From Olsenella profusa (GTDB taxonomy: Bacteria; Actinomycetota; Coriobacteriia; Coriobacteriales; Atopobiaceae): a stretch of DNA of 64,000 bases. The stretch's first letter is position 1. Every line of letters begins with the position of its first letter. The stretch covers positions 1 to 64,000 of the forward strand of contig NZ_JACSNQ010000002.1 of the NCBI RefSeq assembly GCF_016900315.1, written 5' to 3'. Both the position numbers and the translations under genes were made by a program. Of this stretch, positions 17,559 to 24,998 are shown one piece after another. Under the pieces are notes generated by a model. That model was given only the letters and a program-made list of their open reading frames with translations. It had not been told where the DNA came from and searched no databases.

Positions 17559-17628
17559 GGGCGGCGGCCCATGATCCGCAGCCCGCGCATCGCCGCCCTC
17601 GGGCGCCCCGACCGCGTGAGGGCGGCGG
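17538..17628. repeat. 28-bp direct duplication and strong hairpin
   Basis: The run GGGCGCCCCGACCGCGTGAG plus 8 further bases occurs at about 17538 and again at about 17598. The first copy contains the stop codon of the ATP-grasp gene. The second copy forms a 10-bp stem (CGCCGCCCTC with GAGGGCGGCG, 17588-17628). It may stabilise or end the upstream message. Its presence just before the transglutaminase gene may have disturbed that gene's start. Confidence 0.7.
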
Positions 17629-17722
17629 GGGCGCGCCGGCAGGGTGGCATGATGTCCCTACCACCTTACGAGTCGAATCCGGGACGGGGGTCCGCGTTAA
17701 GAAGCTCGCGTTTGACTACGAG

Positions 17723-18499
17723 ATGAGGCTGACCTTCGACGGGCCGGTGACCGAGCACCGCTTCCAGCTGCGCTGCGTACCGGCCACACGGGCACGCCAG
17801 CAGGTGGTCGACGTCAAGCTGGAGGTCGACCCACCGTGCCACCTCGACATGCAGGTCGACTCGTTCTCCTCGGTGGTCGCCACCGGCTACCTGCCGAACC
17901 CGCACGACCACTTCTCCTACGCCGTCACGGGCATCGCCTTCGTGGACGTGGCCAACGCCAAGTCGAACCCAGTAAAGCCCCTCTACCGCTTTGACACGCC
18001 GCTCACCACGCCCGGCCCGGCCGTAAGCGCGCTCGTCGAGGCCTGCCGCGCACGGATCGCCGCGCTCGGCGAGGGGGCGAGCGTCGTGGCTCGGGCGAGC
18101 GAGGTCATGCACGAGGTGTACGCGGCCTTTGCCTACACGCCCGGCTCCACCACCGTGGAGACCACCGCCGAGCAGGCCCTTGCGCAGGGGCGCGGCGTCT
18201 GCCAGGACTACGCGCACGTGATGCTGGCCGTCTGCCGCCACGTGGGGCTCACGGCGCGCTACATCGCCGGCATGCTCGACGGCGAGGGCGCCACGCACGC
18301 CTGGGTGGAGGTCTACGACGAGCGTGGCGTGTGGGTGGGCCTGGACCCCACGCACGACCGGCCGGCCGGGGACTCCTACATCGTGATTGGCCACGGGCGC
18401 GACTACCGCGACACCAAGATCGACATCGGGCTCTTCTCGGGCGCCTACGTCAACCAGACCCAGTGGGTCAACGCCTCGGTCCACGAGGTCGAACTCTAG
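17723..18499 (+). CDS. Transglutaminase-like protease family protein
   Basis: 258 residues from ATG at 17723. An N-terminal beta-rich domain (about 1-110) precedes the transglutaminase core with catalytic Cys in GRGVCQDYAHV (about residue 167), His in ATHAWVEVY and Asp in GLDPTHDRP. This is the BTA/IMP-like family that accompanies the ATP-grasp/alpha-E protein upstream. The reading frame stays open upstream and homologous-looking residues KKLAFDYE precede the chosen Met, but no ATG, GTG or TTG starts them; the true start may be lost, non-standard, or hidden by a sequence error. Only a weak ribosome-binding site is seen. Confidence 0.75.
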   Translation: MRLTFDGPVTEHRFQLRCVPATRARQQVVDVKLEVDPPCHLDMQVDSFSSVVATGYLPNPHDHFSYAVTGIAFVDVANAKSNPVKPLYRFDTPLTTPGPAVSALVEACRARIAALGEGASVVARASEVMHEVYAAFAYTPGSTTVETTAEQALAQGRGVCQDYAHVMLAVCRHVGLTARYIAGMLDGEGATHAWVEVYDERGVWVGLDPTHDRPAGDSYIVIGHGRDYRDTKIDIGLFSGAYVNQTQWVNASVHEVEL

Positions 18500-18500
18500 A

Positions 18501-18557
18501 CGAGAAGAACGCTGCCCTGACGGCATTTGCGCAGCTCTTGTGCAGGTTCTTCTCGCC
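18501..18557. repeat. Inverted pair of the dispersed motif after the transglutaminase gene
   Basis: CGAGAAGAAC at 18501 and GTTCTTCTCGCC at 18546 form a 10-bp stem with a 35-nt loop that itself contains small pairings. It begins 1 bp after the stop codon, so it may work as a gene-end hairpin. No T-run follows. Confidence 0.65.
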
Positions 18558-18575
18558 GGATCCCCCGCACCCTGT

Positions 18576-18628
18576 GGTTAAGTAACGCTCTTTTATCTAG
18601 TTTCCTCTTAGGAATGCTATACTTAACC
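18576..18628 (+). promoter_or_regulatory. Promoter and inverted-repeat operator of a TetR gene
   Basis: GGTTAAGTA (18576-18584) and TACTTAACC (18620-18628) are perfect inverted copies 35 bp apart. A -10 box TATACT (18618-18623) overlaps the second copy; the -35 is weak. The layout fits autoregulation by the TetR-type protein encoded next. Confidence 0.6.
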
Positions 18629-18650
18629 TAACAGGACACACGGAGGACCC

Positions 18651-19292
18651 ATGCCGGATTTCATCAGGGCGCGAAGCGCCGAGCAGAAGGAACAGCGCCT
18701 CGACCAGATCAAGGACGTCGCACGGCGGCAGTTCTCCGAGCACCCCTACCACGAGATCACGCTCTCGACCATCGCCGACGAGCTCGGATGGTCGCGCGCC
18801 AACCTCTACAAGTACGTGCGCACCAAGGAGGAGATCTTCCTGCTGCTCTCCTCGGACGAGTGCGTCTCCTACTACCAGGCGCTGCTCGCCGCGCTGCCCG
18901 AGGGCTGCGGCCTGGCGCCCGAGGTGGTGGCCGAGGTCTGGGCCGGGATCGCCAACGCCCACCGCGACTACTTCCGCCTGGGCGACCTGCTCTTCACCAT
19001 CGTGGAGACCAACGTCACGCTGGCCAGGCTCGTGGAGTACAAGCGCTGCTACTACGACATGGTCAGCGCGATGGCCGAGCGCCTGCCCAAGATCCTGCCG
19101 ATCGACGCCGACCGCGTGAGCTGGCTGCTGGAGACCGCCTACCACCACGCGGTGGGCCTCACAGGCACCTGCGCGAGCAATCCACTCGTGGCGCAGGCCC
19201 TCGACGAGCTGGGCGTGGAGCGGCCCGTGGTGGACTTCCGCGCCGAGATGAGTGACTTTATCGGGATGTGCCTCGCCCACTGCGCGCGCTGA
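18651..19292 (+). CDS. TetR/AcrR family transcriptional regulator
   Basis: 213 residues. The N-terminal helix-turn-helix (about 20-62) reads ITLSTIADELGWSRANLYKYV, here split as ITLSTIADELG and WSRANLYKYVRTKEEIF, the classic TetR pattern. The C-terminal ligand domain is all-helical and unassigned. ATG at 18651 is used although its ribosome-binding site (GGAGGA) is close. A decayed flavodoxin-like fragment and an intact flavodoxin-like/PhzF pair follow and may be, or have been, its targets. Confidence 0.85.
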   Translation: MPDFIRARSAEQKEQRLDQIKDVARRQFSEHPYHEITLSTIADELGWSRANLYKYVRTKEEIFLLLSSDECVSYYQALLAALPEGCGLAPEVVAEVWAGIANAHRDYFRLGDLLFTIVETNVTLARLVEYKRCYYDMVSAMAERLPKILPIDADRVSWLLETAYHHAVGLTGTCASNPLVAQALDELGVERPVVDFRAEMSDFIGMCLAHCAR

Positions 19293-19317
19293 CCGGCCGG
19301 GACAAGGGCGCCTGGAC

Positions 19318-19410
19318 CCAGCCGACGGCTGCTTCCGGACCTTCGACCAGGCTGTCTCCTACCACCGTTTCGCCGTCGTCAGCCGCCTTCTCGAGCGCGC
19401 GGTGCGTGGT
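19318..19410 (+). pseudogene. Remnant of an NADPH-dependent FMN reductase-like gene
   Basis: The translated stretch DGCFRTFDQAVSYHRFAVV matches DDYFWTFDQAVSYYRFTMV in the intact flavodoxin-like gene just downstream (near 19948-20003), at both DNA and protein level over about 60 bp. Nothing recognisable of the flavin-binding N-terminus remains upstream. I read it as the leftover of a duplicated or replaced copy. The following DNA to 19552 has no other feature except a motif copy at 19494. Confidence 0.6.
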
Positions 19411-19552
19411 GCCGTTCTTGTTGGTGCCCCCATTGACCATGACGCGTTCATGGCGTCGCCTCCCCTCCTTGTCTTAAATCCACCAGAGACAGAGGCGAGA
19501 AGAACCGTGGCGCAGGTAGAATGACGTTCAGGAAAGCGTGAGAGGGGCTCCC

Positions 19553-20158
19553 ATGAAGCACATCCTCGTCGTCCGGGGCGGTGGGCGGCCGCACGGCAAC
19601 ACCGCGCAGCTCGTTGACGCCTTTGCCGAGGGCGCGCGCGAGGCGGGCCACGACGTCGAGATAGTCTCGCTTGCACAGAGCCGGGTGAACGGCTGCCTGG
19701 GCTGCAACGCGTGCCGCTACGGCAAGCCCTGCGTGCAGAGGGACGCCTTCAACGAGCTGGCGCCCAAGGTACGCTCGGCAGATCTTCTCGCCCTGGCGAG
19801 CCCCCTCTACTTCTGGACCATATCCTCGCAGCTCAAGGCCTTCATCGAGCGCTTCTACTGCCTTGCCGAGGAGGACCCGCACCCGCCGCTCGGCCGCTAC
19901 GAGCGCTATCCGGTCCACAGCTCGGCGCTGCTCATGACCTCGGCGGACGACTATTTCTGGACCTTTGACCAGGCGGTCTCCTACTATCGCTTCACCATGG
20001 TCAACTACATCGGCTGCCGCGACCGCGGGACGTACCTTGCCGGCGGCTGCGGGGACACCAACGGCCGTCCGCGCATCGCCGAGACGGACCACCTCAGACG
20101 TGCGCGGGAGTTCGGCCGCAGCGTTCTTCTCGACGACGAGGGGGAGGCGCTCCGATGA
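19553..20158 (+). CDS. Flavodoxin family / NADPH-dependent FMN reductase-like protein
   Basis: 201 residues. The N-terminal flavin phosphate loop is GGGRPHGNT (about residues 8-16), followed by a Cys-rich segment GCLGCNACRYGKPCVQRDAF (about 50-70) as in iron-sulfur flavoproteins, and SPLYFWTISSQLKAFIERFY. Probably an FMN-dependent reductase; partner unknown. Start ATG at 19553 follows AGAGGGG. The stop overlaps the PhzF start (ATGA), so the two are translationally coupled. Confidence 0.75.
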   Translation: MKHILVVRGGGRPHGNTAQLVDAFAEGAREAGHDVEIVSLAQSRVNGCLGCNACRYGKPCVQRDAFNELAPKVRSADLLALASPLYFWTISSQLKAFIERFYCLAEEDPHPPLGRYERYPVHSSALLMTSADDYFWTFDQAVSYYRFTMVNYIGCRDRGTYLAGGCGDTNGRPRIAETDHLRRAREFGRSVLLDDEGEALR

Positions 20159-20958
20159 GGCTGCGGTACTGGGTGGTGGACGCCTTTGCCGAGCGGCCGC
20201 TCACGGGCAACCCAGCCGGCGTCTGCGTGCTGGGGGACTGGCTCGACGACGGGCTCATGTGCGCGATAGCCGCCGAGAACCGCCTCTCGGAGACCGCCTT
20301 CTGCGTGCGCCGCGACGACGGGACCTACGACCTGCGCTGGTTCACGCCGCGCGCGGAGATCGACCTCTGCGGGCACGCGACCTTCGGTACCGCCTACGTG
20401 CTCTTTCGCACTGGCGAGAAGAACGCGGACGAGATCGTCTTTCACGCCCCGATGGCGGGGCACCGGCTCGTCTGCCGGCGCGTGGGGGACCGCACCGAGA
20501 TGGACTTCCCACGCATCGTCCCCACGCCCGCACCGCCCGAGCTTGCGGGACCCGTCGCAGCTGCCTGCGGGGCGGAGCCGACGGAGCTGCTCGTCACGGA
20601 GCGCGACGTGGTCGCCGTCTTTGCCGATGAGGCGACGGTGCGTGACCTGCGGCCTGACACGGCGGCCGTGGAGCGCCTCGAGCACGGGCTCTCGCTCTAC
20701 GTGACCGCGCCTGCCGCGGGCTATGACTACGTGGCCCGCGCCTTCTGGCCCAAGCTCGGCATCCCGGAGGACCCGGTCTGCGGGTCCATGCAGTCGGCTC
20801 TTGTCCCGTACTGGTCTGGCCGGCTCGGCCGCGCGGAGCTCACCTGCTTCGAGCCCTCCGAGCGCACGGGCACGGTGTGGTGCCGCGACTGCGGGGACTC
20901 CGTTCGCATCTCCGGCCACGGGGCGCTCTACCTGGAGGGGACGATCGAGGTCGGCTGA
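20155..20958 (+). CDS. PhzF family isomerase/epimerase-like protein
   Basis: 267 residues, normal family length. The catalytic Glu is in ENRLSETAFCV (about residue 46), and GHATFGTAYVLF and DPVCGSMQSAL are the two conserved Gly-rich loops of the duplicated diaminopimelate-epimerase fold. PhzF relatives isomerise trans-2,3-dihydro-3-hydroxyanthranilate, but lone PhzF-like genes usually have unknown substrates, and no phenazine genes are present. The dispersed motif is read as RTGEKNADE in a surface loop. Confidence 0.8.
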   Translation: MRLRYWVVDAFAERPLTGNPAGVCVLGDWLDDGLMCAIAAENRLSETAFCVRRDDGTYDLRWFTPRAEIDLCGHATFGTAYVLFRTGEKNADEIVFHAPMAGHRLVCRRVGDRTEMDFPRIVPTPAPPELAGPVAAACGAEPTELLVTERDVVAVFADEATVRDLRPDTAAVERLEHGLSLYVTAPAAGYDYVARAFWPKLGIPEDPVCGSMQSALVPYWSGRLGRAELTCFEPSERTGTVWCRDCGDSVRISGHGALYLEGTIEVG

Positions 20959-21065
20959 GGCGCCCTGGGGGCTACGCGCCGGCAGCTATCCGGCGCTCCT
21001 CCACCACAGAGACCGAGACGCCCTCGCGCTCCGCGGGCGTCCCCGCGAGGAATGCCCCCTTGCCC

Positions 21066-21833
21066 TTACAGGTAGAGCTCGCAGCCTTTGCGCTCGGAGC
21101 AGGCCTTGCGGAGGGCGAGGCCCGCGGCCTTGAGCAGGGCGCCGCTGACCTTGCGGGCCCCCTGCGGGCACTCGCTCACGCAGCGCATGCAGCCGATGCA
21201 GCGCTCGGGGTCGGTCTTGCGCGGGCTGGCCGGGTCGATCGCCTGCGCGGGGCAGCGGCGCGCGCAGAGGCCGCACGCCACGCAGGAGGAGTCTCCCTTG
21301 GGCACCATCGCCGAGCCGCCGGCCTGCTTGTACGGGCGGTTGCCCGGGACGCCCGTCGGCGCCGCGTCGGCGTTCTGGCCCGCGAGCTTCTCGGCGATTC
21401 GGCGCGCAAAGCCCTCGAGCTCGGCACGGTCGGCGCTGTCCGGCCGGCCCGTGGCGTACTGATGCAGAATCGAGTGCTCGGCCACCGCCGCCACGGCCGC
21501 GACCTCGTGGAACCCCGCCGCGCTCGCAACGTCCTCAAGCTCGACGAGCGTGTCCTCGTAGGCGCGGTTGCCGTACACGCACACGAGCACCGCGCGGGCC
21601 CCGTGCCCGCGCACCTGCGCGAGGCGCTCCGCCGCAAGCGCCGGCACGCGCCCGCCGTACGAGGGCACGGCAATGACGACCAGGTCCTCCTCGTCCAGGT
21701 GCACCGAGGAGAAGCCGGCGGTCGGGCTGGTAAGGTCAACCCGCTCCGCCGGCTTCCCGAGCGCGCCCGCTATGATGTCCGCAACGCGCTGTGTGCCGCC
21801 CGTCGGACTAAAAACAATCTGAACAACCTGCAT
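21066..21833 (-). CDS. EFR1 family ferredoxin-flavodoxin protein
   Basis: 255 residues. The N-terminal flavodoxin-like domain has SPTGGTQRVAD (about 9-19) and VPSYGGRVPALA. The C-terminal domain carries two [4Fe-4S] motifs: CVACGLCARRCP and CIGCMRCVSECP. This domain order defines the EFR1 group found in anaerobes, likely an electron-transfer protein; partners unknown. Convergent with PhzF. The C-terminus adds ACSERKGCELYL with two more Cys. Upstream 21834-21977 is AT-richer and holds no gene. Confidence 0.85.
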   Translation of the reverse strand: MQVVQIVFSPTGGTQRVADIIAGALGKPAERVDLTSPTAGFSSVHLDEEDLVVIAVPSYGGRVPALAAERLAQVRGHGARAVLVCVYGNRAYEDTLVELEDVASAAGFHEVAAVAAVAEHSILHQYATGRPDSADRAELEGFARRIAEKLAGQNADAAPTGVPGNRPYKQAGGSAMVPKGDSSCVACGLCARRCPAQAIDPASPRKTDPERCIGCMRCVSECPQGARKVSGALLKAAGLALRKACSERKGCELYL

Positions 21834-21977
21834 GCCAAGCCCCTCTCCACGACGTCACCTAATTTCATTGTTTCCGTCGCACGGGGCCGTCAGACGCACG
21901 GTTCCAAATTCACTCGCCAAATCGCCGCCGGTCGAGCGTGCGCAGCAGGGTCGCCGGCACATCCCGGGCCGCAGCCC

Positions 21978-22834
21978 CTAGTCCGCCGGGGTGAAGGCGG
22001 AGAGGGCCGCCTCCTGCTCCTCGAGGCCGAGCGTGAAGTAGCGCTGCCCCCGGTCGAGCGCGCGAACCTGTGCCATCTCCTCGTCGGTGAGCTCGAAGTC
22101 AAAGATGTCGATGTTGTCGGCCATGTGCGCGGGGTTGGTGGTCTTGGGGAAGACGATCGTGCCCTCCTGGATGTGCCAGCGCAGAATCACCTGAGCCGGG
22201 CTCTTGCCGTACTTCTCGCCCAGCTTTGAGAAGAGCGGCTCGGCAAGAAGCCCCGCGTCGCCGTGGCCCAGCGGGTACCAGGCCTCGAGCACCGTCCCGT
22301 ACGGGGCCAGGTGCTTCTTGAGCTCCCCCTGCTGGTAGTAGGGGTGGCACTCCACCTGCAGTACGGACGGCTTGATCGTGGCGGCACCAAGCACCTCCTC
22401 CAGACGGTCGCTCTCGAAGTTGGAGAGGCCGATCGAGCGGACCTTGCCGGCCGCAACGGCGCGCTCCATGTCGCGCCAGGCGCCGAGGTAGTCACCGAAC
22501 TGCTGGTGAAGGAGCACCAGGTCAATGTGGTCGGTTCCCAGGCGGCGAGCATCTTGTCGATGGCCTCCGCCGTGACGCCCTCGCCGTACTCGCTCGGCCA
22601 GAGCTTGGAGGTAATCCACACCTCGTCGCGCGGGACGCCGCTCTCGCGGACCGCCTTGCCCACGCTGCGCTCGTTCTGGTAGGCGTGGGCGGTGTCGATG
22701 TGACGATACCCCAGGTCAAGGGCGGTGCGCACCGCGGTCTCGGTCTCCGTGCCCTCGGGCACCATGTACACCCCCAAGCCAAACTGCGGAATCTTGTTGC
22801 CGTCGTTCAGGGTGACGTAGGTCTGCTCGCTCAT
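21978..22834 (-). pseudogene. Aldo/keto reductase with single-base frameshift
   Basis: The 5' part (from ATG 22834, GGAAAGGAG upstream) encodes the AKR start with GLGVYMVPEGTETETA, the catalytic Asp and Tyr in DTAHAYQNE and Lys in ITSKLW. The frame then shifts at 22541-22548; the next frame continues RLGTDHIDLVLLHQQFGDY through SNFESDRLEEV and PKTTNP to the end. One missing base after the codons for IDKMLA accounts for everything (total length is 3n+2). Intact, it would be a 285-residue 2,5-diketo-gluconate-reductase-like AKR, much like the gene at 51607. It is either inactive or a sequence error. Confidence 0.75.
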
Positions 22835-22921
22835 GGCGCGCTCCTTTCCCGAGCTCCTTCTCAGCCTCATTTAACGGCGAGAAGAACCTCAGGTCGATGG
22901 GCACTTCTGACGCAGGGGTGG

Positions 22922-22955
22922 CATATGCGCCTCTTTGGCCAAAAGCGGCGCATAT
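22922..22955. repeat. CATATGCGCC hairpin
   Basis: CATATGCGCC pairs perfectly with GGCGCATATG across a 14-nt centre TCTTTGGCCAAAAG that is itself partly palindromic. A related hairpin with GCATATGCC and AAAAGCGGCGCA lies at 50516-50552. Both sit between aldo/keto reductase or esterase genes. Confidence 0.75.
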
Positions 22956-22975
22956 GGGGCCCGCGCCGCCGTATG

Positions 22976-23644
22976 TCAGGCGAGAAACCCGTCGAGCGCG
23001 GCAAGTCCTGCGGAAAGGCGCTCCGTATGGTGCTGCATGTGGTTGCCGGGGCCGACCGTGACGTCGACCGCGCAGCCGCGCCCGCGCAGGATTTCCGCGC
23101 ACGCCTCCATGTCGTCCTGTACCGTGCGCATGACGGGCGGGCCGGCCTTGCGCTCCTTCTTTCCTATCGAGAAGTACACATAGCGGCCGGCGCCCTCTAG
23201 GGGCAGGCCCCGCAGATGGTCGACCCAGCCCGGATACCAGAGCGATCCCGAGAGACACGCGCAGGCGGAGAAGTACGAGCTCTGCGCGAACGCGTACAGC
23301 GAGAAGAGCCCACCGAGCGAGTAGCCACAGACGGCGCGTCGCGCGGGGGAGAGCTCGTGGCGTGCCTCGACCTGTGGAATCGTCTCCTCAGTGAGCTCGC
23401 GCAGCGTGGACGCGGCGTTGCCGCCGAAGTCGGGCTCTCCCGGTCGCAGCCCCGGCGCGGGCCACGGCGTCAGGCTGTCGTCCCAGTTGCGCACCGGCAC
23501 GCGCACGACCGTCGCGGAAAGGCCCTGTGCCGCAGCCACCACGTCGAACGGGTGCTCCGGCAAGTCGACCACGTAGATTGCCGGGGCCGCGGGACCGGCG
23601 GTACCCAAGAACAGCTCGAGGTTCTTCTCGTCAACGTATGTCAT
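22976..23644 (-). CDS. Alpha/beta hydrolase, putative esterase (Fes/IroE-like)
   Basis: 222 residues. The nucleophile elbow is GYSLGGLFSL (about residues 108-117), and the C-terminal His is in GPGNHMQHH. The family includes enterochelin-esterase and S-formylglutathione-hydrolase-like enzymes; the substrate is not known here. The start overlaps the stop of the TetR gene (ATGA), so regulator and esterase form one operon. A fragment closely similar to this protein survives at 53646-53830. Confidence 0.75.
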   Translation of the reverse strand: MTYVDEKNLELFLGTAGPAAPAIYVVDLPEHPFDVVAAAQGLSATVVRVPVRNWDDSLTPWPAPGLRPGEPDFGGNAASTLRELTEETIPQVEARHELSPARRAVCGYSLGGLFSLYAFAQSSYFSACACLSGSLWYPGWVDHLRGLPLEGAGRYVYFSIGKKERKAGPPVMRTVQDDMEACAEILRGRGCAVDVTVGPGNHMQHHTERLSAGLAALDGFLA

Positions 23645-24225
23645 CGCGCACCTCCCCCACGCGCCAGCCCGTGCATCCCGCCCAGCACGAGCGTACAGGC
23701 GATGTCGGCCAGGCGCTCGGGTGCGAGGGGCTTGCCGTCGGCCACCCAGCGCCGGTAGAGCGTGAGCGGCACCGTCTGGACGAACGTGACCAGCAGGCTC
23801 GCCTCGCCCTCGGGAACGCCCGAGAAGGCCGACTCGTCAAAGCGGCGCGACGCGAGCACGCCCTCGGTCATGGCGCGCTGGATGCGCGCGAGCGAGGGGT
23901 CGCAGGTGATGCGCTCGTAGACCTCGTCCTGCCCGCAGGAGAACAGGACGAACTCGTGGGTGATGGCCTCGGTGTCCTCGGGCACGCGCAGGTCGCGCGT
24001 CCGCGCGAGGTAGGCGTCGCGATACGTCCCCTGTAGCTCGGCAAGCAGGTAGTCGAGCGTCTCGTAGTAGCGGTAGAACGTCTTCTTGTTGATGCGCGCC
24101 CGCTCGCAGAGCTCGCGTACCGTGATCTTCTCATAGGGCTTCTCAAGCAGCAGCTGCTTGAAGGTCTCCTGTATGGCGCCCACGGTCTTCTGCACGCGCA
24201 GGTCCTCTGTGCCGGTGAGTACCAC
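23641..24225 (-). CDS. TetR/AcrR family transcriptional regulator
   Basis: 194 residues from GTG at 24225, which has a strong AGAGGGGGG upstream; the open frame continues upstream without family sequence. The HTH is at about residues 26-60: ITVRELCERARINKKTFYRYY. The C-terminal part fits the TetR_C domains of regulators with helical ligand pockets. It is translationally coupled to the downstream esterase, so it probably controls that operon. Confidence 0.85.
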   Translation of the reverse strand: MVLTGTEDLRVQKTVGAIQETFKQLLLEKPYEKITVRELCERARINKKTFYRYYETLDYLLAELQGTYRDAYLARTRDLRVPEDTEAITHEFVLFSCGQDEVYERITCDPSLARIQRAMTEGVLASRRFDESAFSGVPEGEASLLVTFVQTVPLTLYRRWVADGKPLAPERLADIACTLVLGGMHGLARGGGAR

Positions 24226-24406
24226 GGAAGCCCCCCCTCTCTCTACCTTGCCGACATGATACGCCGGCGGTTCGGCAGCGTCTTTGGAAGAAGGCCGGCC
24301 ATCCTCGGGGGGCGTTCCGTCAGCTTCCTGTAAGGCCTGCGTCATGGACGCGGGCGCGCCGCGCGAGGCGGGTATCTTGAGACCAGACACCCGCGAAGGA
24401 GCCGCC

Positions 24407-24970
24407 ATGGACGCACTCGTCGTGTACTGTTCGCAGACCGGATCGGCCAAGACCTACGCCGCCTGGCTCGCCGAGGACCTTGCCTGCCCCGTCGCGCCGC
24501 TCGAGGAGCTGGACGCTCGTGGGACAGACTGCGACCTCGTCGTCTTCTGCAGCTGGTTCCACGCGGCGTCGCTGGTGGGTGTCAAGCGGTTCCAAGCCTA
24601 CATGGCCGCGCATCCCCAGAAGCGCTACGCCGTGGTCGCGGTGGGCGCCACGCCCATGCCGGGTCCGGACTACCCTGCATCGGAGCACGAGGAGGCGTTC
24701 CGTCGCTCCTTTCCCGCCGAGCGCTACCCCGACCTCCCGTGGTGCTACTGCCAGGGTAACTTCCACTTTGAGCAGCTCAGCCTCGCGGACCGCCTCATGA
24801 TGCGCGCCTACTTCGCTATGCTCAGAAAGAGCGCGCGCGAGGGAAACACGCGCGACGGCGTGGCGCTTGAGAGCATGCGCGCGGGCTTCGACGGATGTCG
24901 GCGCGCATACCTGGAGCCCCTGCATGAGACGTTGGGGACAGGTTCTTTTGTCTCATTTAAAATTAAATGA
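24407..24970 (+). CDS. Flavodoxin domain protein
   Basis: 187 residues. The FMN phosphate loop is SQTGSAKTYAAWLA (about residues 9-22), and FCSWFHAASLVG and GATPMPGPDYP follow as the other flavin loops, fitting the flavodoxin_5-type proteins. Start ATG at 24407 follows GAAGGA. Oddly, the last 15 residues (from HETLGTGSF) are encoded by the left arm of a REP palindrome, and the stop codon lies in the middle of that element. The natural C-terminus was probably lost when the element arrived. Convergent with the P-type ATPase gene. Confidence 0.75.
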   Translation: MDALVVYCSQTGSAKTYAAWLAEDLACPVAPLEELDARGTDCDLVVFCSWFHAASLVGVKRFQAYMAAHPQKRYAVVAVGATPMPGPDYPASEHEEAFRRSFPAERYPDLPWCYCQGNFHFEQLSLADRLMMRAYFAMLRKSAREGNTRDGVALESMRAGFDGCRRAYLEPLHETLGTGSFVSFKIK

Positions 24971-24998
24971 GACAAAAGAACCTGTCCCCGTTGTCTCA
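24925..24998. repeat. REP palindrome, TGAGAC/GGGGACAGG type, copy 1
   Basis: Nearly perfect 74-bp palindrome: TGAGACGTTGGGGACAGG on the left and CCTGTCCCCGTTGTCTCA on the right, with inner arms TTCTTTTGTCTCATTT and an AT-rich centre. Both convergent genes end inside it: the flavodoxin at 24970 and the P-type ATPase with its stop at 24996-24998. It could act as a two-way terminator. Such GGGGACAGG palindromes occur in many bacteria and are usually linked to REP-type mobilisation; no RAYT transposase gene is in the window. Confidence 0.88.
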
